In this document: one piece after another, positions 1 to 9,600 of the stretch
Layout: every line of letters starts with the position of its first letter
Position numbering within the stretch: position 1 is the first letter of the stretch
Origin: Kiritimatiellia bacterium
GTDB taxonomy: Bacteria; Verrucomicrobiota; Kiritimatiellia; RFP12; UBA1067
Length of the DNA: 42,954 nucleotides
Reading direction: 5' to 3'
NCBI GenBank assembly: GCA_017427485.1
Contig: JAFRSR010000304.1
Span: 1-42,954 of the forward strand
Notes under the pieces: model-generated
What the model was told of the DNA's origin: nothing
Seen by the model: the letters and a program-made list of their open reading frames with translations, nothing else
Databases searched by the model: none
Program-made: the position numbers and the translations under genes

Positions 1-312
1 CTCCATCCCACCCACGCAGGGATTGTCGTCGTAGCACTTCGTCAGCCCAACCGCGCAGCTATAAACAGCCGCCTAAAATGGTTCATGGAGAATATCGAAG
101 AACCTCTAGCAAATCGAGTTTTCGTTCTCCGGGATTTTTCTTATCGTTTACGCTGACCTTCCCCTATGATGTTCCGTGTTACGGAGGTCTTGAACTGGCC
201 GCGAAGAAGGCGTTGCAGGCGAGCGGCAAGTTCATCCCGTGGCAAGTCGTCACAATCTTGCTCGACGGACGGATAATCGATTCGTGAAGGAGTGAACAAA
301 TGAAGAAAATAG
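1..312. other. Unassigned left-edge stretch
   Basis: I recognise no gene here. A 69-codon plus-strand frame (78-287) ends in TGA directly before AAGGAG and an ATG at 300. The first eight codons after that ATG read MKKIAFFD, which is how some D-2-hydroxyacid dehydrogenases begin, but the similarity stops there and the sequence passes into LysR-like coding in another frame. On the minus strand, roughly positions 1-72 are open toward the left edge, too short to identify. The stretch looks like a patchwork of gene ends or a decayed junction. Confidence 0.3.
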
Positions 313-558
313 CTTTTTTCGACCTACAACCTTTTCTACAATGCGGCGATGTTCGTCGAGGCGGGGCTTGGCGCGGCCATTTGCATCGATGGCGTTGTGC
401 CGCACGAGTTCGCGTCTCGGGTCGCGTTCCGCCCGTTCTCGCCCGCCCTCACCAGCGACGTCTATCTCGCCTGGCGCAAGAACGCCGCACTATCCCCGGC
501 CGCCGCCGCCCTTGTTGAAACAGTCCGTGCCGAAGGCACACGGCAAACACTGGGATGA
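313..558 (+). pseudogene. LysR-family regulator, 3' remnant
   Basis: About 80 codons in one frame encode the last part of a LysR substrate-binding domain. The run YNLFYNAAMFVEAGLG followed by A-I-C-I-D-G matches the conserved segment of LysR effector domains that usually reads YNL-YN-A-LMVEEGLG, and the end (FRPF...SDVYLAWRK) is the usual last strand and helix. A TAG at 310-312 closes the frame upstream, so the DNA-binding half and most of the effector domain are missing. The internal ATG at 349 is not a likely start. It converges on the uvrA-like gene with 12 bases between the stops. I infer a decayed gene; whether the break is biological or an assembly junction cannot be told from the sequence. 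Confidence 0.65.
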
Positions 559-570
559 TTGCGTGGCGTT

Positions 571-3087
571 TCAGATGTATCTGCCAGTAATGCTGTTGCG
601 GTTGGCCTTTATCTCGCCGGGCGTGCCCGTTGCGACGATGCGTCCACCGTCCTTGCCGCCGCCCGGTCCCATATCCACGATCCAGTCGGCGGAGCGGATA
701 ACATCAAGGTCGTGTTCAATGACTATGACCGTCGCGCCGTTTCCGATGAGATGTCGAAACACTTCCATGAGCGTGCGCACGTCAAGGGGATGAAGCCCGA
801 TTGTCGGTTCGTCGAATACGAACACGGAATCGCCCTGCCCGCGCCCCATCTCGCTGGCGAGCTTGAGCCTCTGGGCTTCGCCTCCGGAAAGTCCCGGCGT
901 CTCTTCGCCAAGGGTCAGGTAGCCGAGGCCGATGTCGTGGAGAACCTGCAGCCGGCTCTTCACGAGCGGCAGGTCGGCGCAGGCGTCTAGCGCCTCGTCC
1001 ACGCTCATCTCCATCAGCTGCGGCAACGACACGCCTTTGCGCTTCACGGCGAACGCAGCTTTGGCATACCGCGATCCGTGGCAGTCGGGACATGGGATGT
1101 CCACGTCAGGAAGAAACTGCACGTCGAGATTGATCTCTCCCGTGCCGTCGCAGGTGGGGCAGCGCAGGGAACCGGTATTGTACGAGAAATCCCCGGCCTT
1201 GAGCCGACATCCCTTTGCGTCTGGTGTTCGGGAGTAAATCTTCCGCAGCTCGTCGTGGATGTTTGCATACGTCGCCACCGTCGAACGGATGTTGATGCCT
1301 ATTGGAGTCGCGTCAATCAGCTTTACCTGCGAAATTCCCGCTGCGCAGACCGAACGGACGTGTCCGGGCATCCTGCCGCCGGAGAGCTTTGCCTCAAGCG
1401 CGGGAACGAGGCTTTCCAGTATGAGCGTTGTCTTGCCGGAGCCGGATACGCCGGTGACGACAGAGAGCCGCCCCTTCGGAAAGGAAACCTCAAGGGGCTG
1501 AACCGTGTGGATTGTCGAGGTTGAAAGCCTTATCTCGAGCGGAGTCGTGGATGTGCGAGGGGCTGCATTTCCGTTGAGCCGTTTGGAGATTTGAAGGCTA
1601 GGCTTTTCATTTGTGGTCAAAAACGGCCCGATTCGCGACTGGGGATTTGCGGCAATGGCCGCGACCGTCCCCTCGGCGATGAGGTGCCCGCCTTTCGCAC
1701 CTGCCTCCGGGCCGAGTTCCACGATCCAGTCGGCGTGGGAGAGAACCTGCGTATCGTGGTCGACGAGCAGCACCGAGTTGCCGTCGGCCACCAGGTCGTC
1801 CATCACCCCCGTCAGACCTTCGAGATTCGAGGGGTGGAGGCCGATTGACGGCTCGTCCAGGACGTAAAGGACGCCGGTAGTCCTGTTCCTTACGGCTCGT
1901 GCGAGCTGCATCCTCTGCCGCTCTCCCGTGGAAAGCGTCGATGCCGAGCGGTCGAGCGAGATGTAGGAAAGGCCGAGTTCCACAAGCCGGCGCGCCGTGT
2001 CGTGGAACGATTCGCAGATTCGCTCTGCCATCGGGCGCATCGCCTTGGGAAGCGACGGGGGAACGCCGCGAACCCACTCTTCCGCCTCGTCAAGCGTCAT
2101 TTCGCAGGCCTTGTCGAGCGGAATCCCGCGCAGCAGCGGCGCACGGGCGCGTTCGGAGAGGCGTGTTCCGCCGCAGTCGGGGCAGACACCTTCTTTCAGG
2201 AATCGTGCGACGCGCTTCATGCCTTTCTCGTCCTTGACGTTCTTCAGCGCGTTCTCGACCGTGTGTATGGCGTTGAAGAAGGTGAAGTCCATCTCGCCGG
2301 AACGACCGTCCTTCTTGATCTGATACACCATGTGGTGCTTCTCCGGCGGTGCGTGAAGGATGATGTCTCGCTCGCGCTCGGTGAGATCGCGCCACGGCAC
2401 GTCCGTGCGAACTCCAAGATGGTCGCGGGCGATGTCCTTCATGAGCGACCACATCAGCGACTGCCACGGGGCGACAGCCCCTTCGTCAATGGAGAGCGTA
2501 TCGTCTGGGATGATCGTCGCCATGTCCACCTCGCGGACGACGCCCGTGCCGTCGCATCGCTTGCACGCCCCCTGCGAGTTGAACGCCAGCTCCTCCGCGC
2601 CCGGGGCGTAGAATCTCTCGCCGCATTCGGGGCAGACGAGCTCGCGCTCCGCCGCCACGTCCAGGGTCGGCGCGAGGTAATGCCCGTTCGGACATCTATG
2701 CGACGCGAGGCGCGAGTACATGAGCCGCAGCGAGTTCAGCAGCTCCGTCGACGTGCCGAAGGTGGATCGTATGCCAGGCACTCCGGGACGCTGTCGCAGG
2801 GCGAGCGCGGCCGGAACGTAGCGAACGTCCTCGACGTCCGCCCGCTCCGCCTGCGTCATGCGGCGACGCGTGTAGGTCGAGAGCGATTCAAGGTATCGCC
2901 GCGAACCCTCGGCATAGACCACGCCCAATGCAAGCGAGGACTTCCCGCTTCCGGAAACGCCCGCCACGCCGACGATCTTTCCGAGCGGGATGTCTACGTC
3001 GATGTTCTTGAGGTTGTTCTTTCTCGCCCCGCGCACCTCAATCGCGGCCGGCTTTGTCCTGCTCACCTGCATTCTCCCATCTGCCAC
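571..3087 (-). CDS. UvrA-like tandem ABC ATPase lacking the UvrB-binding region
   Basis: 838 residues, against about 940 for canonical UvrA. Two ABC modules are intact: Walker A GVSGSGKSS (43-51), signature LSTGERQ (385-391), Walker B VLYVLDEP (406-413); second Walker A GVSGSGKTT (546-554), zinc finger CPTC...CPDC (643-669), signature LSGGEAQR (733-740), Walker B VFVFDEP (755-761). Between the RCP at 131-133 and the FNSQGAC segment near 169 there are only about 40 residues where canonical UvrA has well over 100 that bind UvrB. A CPEC pair (152-155) and CKRC pair (175-178) remain. This is the pattern of UvrA2 and drug-resistance UvrA paralogues, so I infer a DNA-lesion or drug-adduct sensing role rather than the main repair UvrA. 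Last gene of the minus operon; 62 bases separate it from the flavoprotein gene. Confidence 0.9.
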   Translation of the reverse strand: MADGRMQVSRTKPAAIEVRGARKNNLKNIDVDIPLGKIVGVAGVSGSGKSSLALGVVYAEGSRRYLESLSTYTRRRMTQAERADVEDVRYVPAALALRQRPGVPGIRSTFGTSTELLNSLRLMYSRLASHRCPNGHYLAPTLDVAAERELVCPECGERFYAPGAEELAFNSQGACKRCDGTGVVREVDMATIIPDDTLSIDEGAVAPWQSLMWSLMKDIARDHLGVRTDVPWRDLTERERDIILHAPPEKHHMVYQIKKDGRSGEMDFTFFNAIHTVENALKNVKDEKGMKRVARFLKEGVCPDCGGTRLSERARAPLLRGIPLDKACEMTLDEAEEWVRGVPPSLPKAMRPMAERICESFHDTARRLVELGLSYISLDRSASTLSTGERQRMQLARAVRNRTTGVLYVLDEPSIGLHPSNLEGLTGVMDDLVADGNSVLLVDHDTQVLSHADWIVELGPEAGAKGGHLIAEGTVAAIAANPQSRIGPFLTTNEKPSLQISKRLNGNAAPRTSTTPLEIRLSTSTIHTVQPLEVSFPKGRLSVVTGVSGSGKTTLILESLVPALEAKLSGGRMPGHVRSVCAAGISQVKLIDATPIGINIRSTVATYANIHDELRKIYSRTPDAKGCRLKAGDFSYNTGSLRCPTCDGTGEINLDVQFLPDVDIPCPDCHGSRYAKAAFAVKRKGVSLPQLMEMSVDEALDACADLPLVKSRLQVLHDIGLGYLTLGEETPGLSGGEAQRLKLASEMGRGQGDSVFVFDEPTIGLHPLDVRTLMEVFRHLIGNGATVIVIEHDLDVIRSADWIVDMGPGGGKDGGRIVATGTPGEIKANRNSITGRYI

Positions 3088-3149
3088 TGAACATTCCGAA
3101 CACCCAAAAGCCTACGCTGTCATGGCGTCACCTGACCGTCATCAGGTCA

Positions 3150-3833
3150 TCAAATGTGAGTCATGGCCTTTTCCACCAGCTGCTTGCCGAGGGCGTGGGC
3201 GGCGGCGAGGTCGATGGGGAACTGCGCATCGCGGTGGGCGCGTTTGGCCGCCTCGTCAAAGAGATTCATGTCGTAGCGCGAGTAGTCGGTGAACTGGTAG
3301 GTGTCGCACGAGTAGAGCGTTTCTGATGCACCGAACACGGTTTCAAGCGTCTGTGTGTTCGATTCGAGAAGCGCGGGATAGTTGAACTTCTCCATCCAAT
3401 CCTTCGGACAGTTCATCGTGAAGATGTTTGCCGTCTCGATCACTTTGTCTCGGCAGACGAGAGGCTGTCCGTTCTCGTAATGGTAGCTGTACACGGGAAA
3501 CGCCAGCCGCTCCAGAAAGGCGCGGTAAACGCCCGTCGGATAGCTGAAGTAGATTGGCGAGCCAAGTACAAGCACATCCGCCTGTCTCGCCCGTTCGAGG
3601 ATTGGGCGCAGCTCGTCGCGGATAGCGCACACGCCGTTCGTCTTTGCGTTCTTGAGCTTGCAGGCAAAGCAGCTCTTGCAGCCTGTGAACTTGATGTCGT
3701 AGAGGTTGACGAGTTCCGTCACGGCCCCAGCCTCCTCCGCTCCAGCCTTGGCCGCCTCCAGCATCTTGTACGTGTTCCATCCCTTGCGCGGGCTGGCGTT
3801 GAAGAACATCGCAAATGGCTTGTTGTCGATCAT
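3150..3833 (-). CDS. Flavodoxin-fold NAD(P)H-dependent oxidoreductase
   Basis: 227 residues. The start FNASPRKGWNTYKMLEAA is the FMN phosphate-binding loop of NADPH-dependent FMN reductases and iron-sulfur flavoproteins (usually hxGSPRKxGNT). GCKSCFACK follows at 51-59 with a further Cys at 69, giving C52, C55, C58 and C69; iron-sulfur flavoproteins use a compact Cys cluster at this place, but the last spacing here is longer, so a bound 4Fe-4S cluster is possible rather than shown. GSPIYFSYPTG (91-101) is the usual second flavin loop. Cytoplasmic, no signal peptide. It lies 34 bases after sugE and probably shares its transcript; with the UvrA-like and NimA-like neighbours it could act in quinone or nitro-compound reduction (inference). 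Confidence 0.85.
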   Translation of the reverse strand: MIDNKPFAMFFNASPRKGWNTYKMLEAAKAGAEEAGAVTELVNLYDIKFTGCKSCFACKLKNAKTNGVCAIRDELRPILERARQADVLVLGSPIYFSYPTGVYRAFLERLAFPVYSYHYENGQPLVCRDKVIETANIFTMNCPKDWMEKFNYPALLESNTQTLETVFGASETLYSCDTYQFTDYSRYDMNLFDEAAKRAHRDAQFPIDLAAAHALGKQLVEKAMTHI

Positions 3834-3867
3834 TTTCTGCTTCCTTTCATGCGTGAGATGGCTCTAC

Positions 3868-4182
3868 TTATTTCGCCAGTTTCAGGCCTACTATTCCGGC
3901 GACGATCAGCGCGGCGGAGGCGATGCGCAGGGCAGATGCCGATTCGCCGAACATGGCGATTCCGACGGCAACGCCGCCGATTGCGCCGATGCCCGTCCAG
4001 ACCGCGTATGCCGTCCCCATCGGAATCGTCCGCATGGCCACGGCCAACAGCCAGACGCTCAGCGCCATTCCGACTGCGCATACCACATCCGCGACGGGAT
4101 TACGAAATCCGTTCGACATCTTGAGCGCGGTCGCCCAGACGACCTCGAACAGCCCAGCCGTTATCAATATCATCCAGTTCAT
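3868..4182 (-). CDS. sugE: SugE/Gdx small multidrug resistance protein, guanidinium exporter
   Basis: 104 residues with four hydrophobic segments. MNWMILITAGLFEVVWA carries the essential membrane Glu (E13), and AYAVWTGIGAIGG is the SugE/Gdx signature that separates guanidinium exporters from EmrE-type drug pumps. Proteins of this subfamily work as antiparallel dimers that exchange two protons for guanidinium. The longer open frame starting at 4275 is rejected: its first 31 residues overlap the upstream Nudix gene and lack similarity. The ATG at 4182 is one base after the TAA of that gene, implying translational coupling. I looked for but cannot show a guanidine riboswitch; the gene is internal to the operon. 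Confidence 0.93.
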   Translation of the reverse strand: MNWMILITAGLFEVVWATALKMSNGFRNPVADVVCAVGMALSVWLLAVAMRTIPMGTAYAVWTGIGAIGGVAVGIAMFGESASALRIASAALIVAGIVGLKLAK

Positions 4183-4183
4183 C

Positions 4184-5236
4184 TTACGCCTCGTGAACTC
4201 GTTTGCCGGTGATGTGTTCGGGCACGAGCGCAAACACCTGTACCGCTGCACCAGACTTCCGAATCTCGTCCTCAATGTACGATTCGTCCTTGGTAAAACG
4301 GCGCATGAGGCCTCGGCAGATTTCCAGAGCCTTCTCGCGATCTTCCACGAACTCGACGCGTCCGAACACGATCACGCTTCGGAATGTCCACGCCCATGCT
4401 GGTTCGCGGTCCGTCTCGTGGATGCCGTCGTCAATCACCGTGAACGACACGCGCGGGTCTCTCTTCAGCGATTCCTCCCTGTGCCCGATCTTCGAGCTGT
4501 GGAAGTAGATGCGCCCGTCCGCTTCGTTGTAGTACGGATTCATGTACACGCCATACGGCCATCCGCCATCGCCAATCATGGAAAGCACACCGCGCTTGGC
4601 GTTCTTCAACACGGTAAGCGACTCCTCTTGCGAAAGTGCCTGTTTTGCTCGACGCATAGGTCTGAACCCAGTGGGAGGGTTCCTGCCCTGTTCGCTAAAA
4701 TACCGCCAGAGCGGTGCGAGCATGAGCGACTGCACCATGAAACCGTCGTTCATATGCCTAAAGACTTCATCGCGATCCAGCAGATGCACGGTGAGGCATT
4801 CGTGTTCGTCAAAGTGCTGTTCCATGACTTTCTCCACGCCAGTAGCAACAAAGCAGTGCGTCATGTTCGTCATTGCCCCGGGGTTTGGCGATATCTGCAT
4901 CAACTCGCGCCATTCGCCCCTGCCGTATCCCGTCTCCTCGGCAAGTTCGCGCTTCGCGGCCTCAAGCGGAGACTCTCCTTTCTCGATAACGCCGCATGGC
5001 AGCTCGTAGGCGATAATCCCGGCGGCGTGGCGATACTGGCGCTCCATGACGAACTTTCCGTCCTTGGTTATGGCGATGACATTGACCCAATCAGGATATT
5101 CAAGCACGTAGTACTCCGGCATGATGCGTCCGTCCGGCAACTCCAACTTGTCCACCCGCGCCGTCAGCCACGGCTTGCGGATAAGGTACTGCGACGACAG
5201 CACCTTCCAGATTTCTCTTTCATTATCAGCTGGCAT
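4184..5236 (-). CDS. Nudix hydrolase fused to a NimA-like PNPOx-fold flavin domain
   Basis: 350 residues with two domains. The N-terminal part carries a full Nudix box at 82-104 (G-x5-E-x7-REL-x-EE-x-GY), and its surrounding sequence (ELPCGVIEKGES, PNPGAMTNM) is typical of ADP-ribose or other nucleoside-diphosphate-sugar pyrophosphatases. From about residue 198 (PMRRAKQALS) to the end is a pyridoxamine 5'-phosphate oxidase-like split-barrel domain of the NimA/5-nitroimidazole resistance type (LKNAKRGVLSMIGDGGWPYGV, then YFHSSKIGHREESLKRDPRVSF). Such domains bind FMN or heme. The two are normally separate proteins. The gene starts 23 bases after the ATPase gene and ends one base before sugE. 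Substrates are unknown. Confidence 0.88.
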   Translation of the reverse strand: MPADNEREIWKVLSSQYLIRKPWLTARVDKLELPDGRIMPEYYVLEYPDWVNVIAITKDGKFVMERQYRHAAGIIAYELPCGVIEKGESPLEAAKRELAEETGYGRGEWRELMQISPNPGAMTNMTHCFVATGVEKVMEQHFDEHECLTVHLLDRDEVFRHMNDGFMVQSLMLAPLWRYFSEQGRNPPTGFRPMRRAKQALSQEESLTVLKNAKRGVLSMIGDGGWPYGVYMNPYYNEADGRIYFHSSKIGHREESLKRDPRVSFTVIDDGIHETDREPAWAWTFRSVIVFGRVEFVEDREKALEICRGLMRRFTKDESYIEDEIRKSGAAVQVFALVPEHITGKRVHEA

Positions 5237-5259
5237 AACGTTTTACCAGTTCTATGACC

Positions 5260-6504
5260 TTATTGCTTATCGGAGAGTAGCCACTCGCGGGCAGGCATGA
5301 CTTCGATCGTGAAGCCATACTGCGATATCGTTTCACGCTCATGGTCTGTTACAAGCAGGAGACTTCCGCATCCCGTCTTCTTCGCGGCGGAGAAAAGCGG
5401 AGCGACTTCGCGCCTGCGCGTCTTAAGCCCCTCGATCATGTAGGCGACTTGGATGAACTGGACGATCTTTCCGTGCCGCACGAGGCAGAAATCGATGTCG
5501 CTTGTCTGGTCTTTGTAGTAGTAGATTTCCGCATCGTCATCGGTCCTGCGCCTGAGGAGTTCGAGATAGACGATGTTCTCAAGCCGCCAGCCCAGTTCCT
5601 CGTCCGAACCAAGCACGCCTGTGAAATACGATATGAACGCCGGATCGGACACATAGAGCTTCTCGTTGCGAATGCGCTCCGCAGGTTTCGCCGAATATCT
5701 TCGTACGAGCGAAACGAGAAACGCCTCTGCGAGATATCCCGTGTAGGTCTGCATCGTGTGTGCGCTCGAAACACCGGCCTTTTGTGCAAGACGGTCATAC
5801 GATATTTCCCGAGAGAACTGCTGCATCAGCACGTATGCGGCATCGATGAACCGCTGCGCGTTCCTGACCTTGCGGCGACCGAGGATGTCGCGCGACAAAA
5901 TTGAATTGTACAGGGCGGACACATATCCCCGCTGGTCGGCAAGCGTGAACGTCTCCGGCAATCCTCCGTTGAAGAAATACCGCTTCCAGTCATCTTCCGT
6001 CTCATGCCCGATCCAAGCGCAATATTCGGCGTATGAAAAGGGAAGCACGGATATCGGGATGTGGCGGCCCGTCAGATGGGTCGCAAGATCCCCGGTGAGA
6101 AGCCGTGCGTTCGAGCCGGTTATCACAACATGCTTGCCGCCGCGCAGCAATCGGTTCACGAAAAGATGCCATCCCTCGACATTCTGTATCTCGTCGAAAA
6201 GGAAATGGTCAACGTTGCCGTAAACCTCATAGACCGCCTGCAGAACATCATCCAACTCGAACGCATCGATCTTGGCAAGCACCTCGTCGTCAAAATCGAC
6301 ATATCCGTACGCGACCCCCGAATTCCTCATTGCCGTCCTGCACACCACGGATTTCCCAGACCGCCTCATTCCGACAATGGCCTGCGCAAGATGGCTCGTA
6401 ACATCGACTTTGTTCATCGGCTCCCGGTCGAGCATCTTCTCTGCCAGAAGACGTTCGAGCTCAAGCCTCTGCTCGCGTATCGCCTTTTTCAGGTCTCTGC
6501 CCAT
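5260..6504 (-). CDS. DUF4143-type AAA ATPase
   Basis: 414 residues. Walker A GMRRSGKS (45-52), Walker B HFLFDE (100-105) and the sensor-like ITGSNARLL are those of the AAA_14 family; the C-terminal half has the DUF4143 features, including NEKLYVSDPAF and SDIDFCLV followed by QFIQVAY, which resembles the D-(x)n-D/E-x-Q core of PD-(D/E)XK nuclease folds. These ATPases are common in anaerobes and archaea but no member has a clear physiological role. It has its own strong promoter (6528-6557) and a GAAAGGA ribosome site before the ATG, and may be the first gene of the five-gene operon ending with the UvrA-like gene. The palindromic DNA just upstream could be an operator. Confidence 0.88.
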   Translation of the reverse strand: MGRDLKKAIREQRLELERLLAEKMLDREPMNKVDVTSHLAQAIVGMRRSGKSVVCRTAMRNSGVAYGYVDFDDEVLAKIDAFELDDVLQAVYEVYGNVDHFLFDEIQNVEGWHLFVNRLLRGGKHVVITGSNARLLTGDLATHLTGRHIPISVLPFSYAEYCAWIGHETEDDWKRYFFNGGLPETFTLADQRGYVSALYNSILSRDILGRRKVRNAQRFIDAAYVLMQQFSREISYDRLAQKAGVSSAHTMQTYTGYLAEAFLVSLVRRYSAKPAERIRNEKLYVSDPAFISYFTGVLGSDEELGWRLENIVYLELLRRRTDDDAEIYYYKDQTSDIDFCLVRHGKIVQFIQVAYMIEGLKTRRREVAPLFSAAKKTGCGSLLLVTDHERETISQYGFTIEVMPAREWLLSDKQ

Positions 6505-6527
6505 ACAATCTGTCCTTTCGGGCGCAC

Positions 6528-6557
6528 ATTATAGCATTTCCAGACATCCCATTGCAA
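6528..6557 (-). promoter_or_regulatory. Promoter of the ATPase operon
   Basis: On the minus strand TTGCAA (6552-6557), an 18-base spacer and TATAAT (6528-6533), with TGC just before the -10 box (extended -10). The -10 is a perfect sigma70 consensus. It lies about 24 bases before the ATG at 6504. Confidence 0.75.
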
Positions 6558-6580
6558 TAACCAATATTATTTATTGCAAT
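6551..6580. promoter_or_regulatory. Perfect 10-bp inverted repeat overlapping the -35 box
   Basis: ATTGCAATAA (6551-6560) and TTATTGCAAT (6571-6580) form a perfect inverted repeat with a 10-base AT-rich centre. One arm contains the -35 hexamer of the ATPase-operon promoter, as expected for a repressor operator. No T-tract makes a terminator for this strand obvious. Confidence 0.45.
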
Positions 6581-6647
6581 ATGAGTCGCTGAAATGCAAA
6601 TGTGCTGCGTCGCGTGACTCGTCCCACCTCGTCGTGGGGCGGGCAAA

Positions 6648-9600
6648 TTATCTGATGATCAGGCGCAGGCCCTGCTTGCCGTCGAGGATGATGGTGTACT
6701 CTGTCTCGGAATTGGCCTTCTTGCGCACGAAGGCGCTGATTGTGTCGTCCAGGTCGCCATCCACGTACACGGCCCAGCGCGTGAGCTTGTTCGGCTGTTG
6801 CGCGTCCGTGACCGTCACGGGCATTTCGAGGCCCTTTCGCTGCGCCTCGCCCACGCCCGTCACGTAGAGCGCGCCGTTCGCCGCCGGCGCGAAGCCTACG
6901 AGCGTGCCGTTTGTCGTACCCATGTCGAACCGCAGCGTGCCCACGCGCGCGGCCGTGCCGCTCGCCATCTCCAGCGTCGCGCCCTCGGCCACCACGACCG
7001 CCGAATTCGCAGGGAGGGCTGAAGCGTCCGCTCCGACGGGGATCGCAAGCGTCCCCTCCTCCACCACGGTGTCGCCCGTGTACGTGTTCGCGCCCGTGAG
7101 CGCGAGCGGCTTGGCGCCCTTCTTCACGAAGCCGCCGTCCGCCTCGTCGGCGAGGTCGGGATCGTGCAGGAGCGGCTGGGCGATCGTATAGCTCTCGCCC
7201 GCTAGCTCGGCCGTCGTCACGACGGCGCCGTTCGTGGAGACGAGCACCTCGGTGAGGCCCGTCAGCGTGCGGTCCGCCGCCGCCGTTCCCACCGGCGCGT
7301 ACATGCCGCCGTTCCAGTAGATGTAGGCCGAACCGCCCGCGAAGAAGCAATAGCTGGTCGTCGTGCTCGTGTCGAGAATGATGTTCTCCGCCTTCAGGAC
7401 GCCGCCGTGCAGGTTGAGCCGCGAGGTCGTGGCGTTGCAGCCCATGTGGATGAGCTCGACCTCGTTGTACGCGCCGCCGTAGATGTTGAGCGTCGCGTCC
7501 GTTCCTCTGCTCAGCGTCTTCTCGCCGTCAGCCTTGTTCGTGAGGTAGCCCATGCGCGTGCCCTTCGTGGCGGTCGTGTCCGTATGGTTGTACGTGCCGC
7601 CGTACACGTTGAACGTGGCGTGCGGCGGGTTGATGCCCGTCTTGTTGTACGTCTGCCCGAAGCGCATCGTCGTCGTCACGTTCAACGTGCCGCCGTAAAG
7701 GTTCGCCGTCGCCTGCACCGCCGTGTTGTAGTCCGAGATGTCGTAGCCGAAGCAGAACGCGGTGAACGTCACGTCGCCGCCGTACTGGTTGTAGAATGAG
7801 TACGTGGGAATCAGGTTGCCGTTCGCGTCCTTGCCGCGGTTGAACGTGTGGCCGAGATACACCCACGGGCCACGCACCGTGCCGGAGAGGACCGTAAGCG
7901 CGGCGTAGTTCGTGGTGTAGCCCCAGCCGCGGTCGTTCGCGCCGATGAAGCAGTCGCGCGCCGTGCCGTTGTTTGCGATGTGGTAGAGGGTGTTCTCGCC
8001 AGCGAGAACCACCTCGCCCTCGTCGATGGAGAGCGCGCCACACGACTGCTTCTTCGAGTTGTCGCCATTCTTCGGCCAATGCCAGCTCGCGCCGGTGGAG
8101 TTCCAGCTCGTGTTGCCGCCGTTGTAGCCGATGCGGTTCGTGATCGAGGTGCCGCCGGGGCAGGAGAAGATCAGCCGTCCCGACCCGCTCTTCAGGAGGC
8201 TGCCGATCGTGGAATTGACCTGCCCGGCAATCACGAGGTCGCCGTCCGTGCGGATGATCGAGGCCCGCGTGTCCGAGGACGGCGTCGTCACGAGCTTCGC
8301 CGTCGTGTAGCCTTCCTGCCCCGTGAAGCGGAACGTGCCGTCCTTTATCGTGAGCGTCTTGCCCTCGAGCGTCGACATGTCGTCCATCTCCAGCGTGCCG
8401 GAGTGGGTCCAGATGCCGGCGCAACTCCCCAGCGTGCCGTTGAACCGCGTCGTGCCGCCGCCCTCGCCGAACGGGTTGACCAGGACGGGACGCTTCGGGT
8501 CGACCGTCACCGCACCGTTGACCACGAGCGTGGCGTTCGACTGCGCGAAGAACGCCACCGCGCCCGTGTAGCCGCCGTTTGCGTAGGTTTCGTTGCTGCG
8601 CGCATATTCGTCGTCCGTCGTCACGTCCGCGTCCACCGTATGCGTGCCGGTGAGGGCCGTGATGGACGGCGGCGTCTTGAAGTCCTTGTGGTGGAGGTTG
8701 ATCGTGCCGCCGGAGAGCGCGTAGCCGCTCGTCTCGGACGCGCCCTGCAGCGTGATGCGGCCCGCCGTCACGTCCGCGTCGACCGTCACGGGAACGTCCG
8801 CCGCCGTCGCCGCCACGAACACGGGAAGCGTGTTCGTGCCGTTCGGCGCCACGCCGCCGTCCCACTTCGTGCCGTCGCTCCACGCGCCGCCCGCCGTGCC
8901 GTCGAGCCACGTCGTGCCCGCCGTCGCCGCCGCCGCCGTCACGGTCACGGTGATCTGCTTCCAGCCCGGCCACGCGCTGTCGGCCGGCAGGTCCTCCTTC
9001 GCGTACGTCATCGCGTATTCGGGGAAGCGCGCGTTCGGAACGAATTTCTCGAGGATGCCCTCGTCGTCGAGGTTCGCGGGGTAGATCAGCACCGGGTACG
9101 TGCCCGTTTGCATGCCGGTGATGTTCGAGGAGCCGCCCGGACGGTGGAACGCCACCGTGACGGGAGAAAGCACGGCCAGCTCGTTCGAGACGACCACGCC
9201 GATCTCCGCGCGGTCGGCGCAGAAGTCGAAGGTGACCGGCTCCGTGCCGCCCGCCTCGCCGAGCGTCAGGTGGTTGACATGCATGTAGGTGTCAGACGCG
9301 CGGAAACCTGTTCCGGGCTTCATCACGAACGTCTTGTCGAGGAACGTCCTCCCGTTCGCCACGCCGATGACGGCCCCTTCCTCTGCCGTGACGGGCCCCG
9401 TGAACGTGCTGCCGTTCATCTGGTTGCGGAGGATGGTCGTGCGCGCGCCGCGGAACGTGATGCCGCCGTCGTCGCCCGCGCAGTCGGGGTCGTGCAGGAA
9501 CGGCTGGCGGATCTCGAACGCGGCGCCGTCCTCGCCGGACTCGACCCAGTACGCGCCGAGGTCGACCGTGAGGCCGCCCGCGCCGAGGTAGACGCCCGTG

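Noticed and set aside
3868..4275. Longer start for sugE at 4275
   Set aside because: The extra 31 residues overlap the Nudix-PNPOx gene and do not resemble the family; the ATG at 4182 aligns with SugE proteins.
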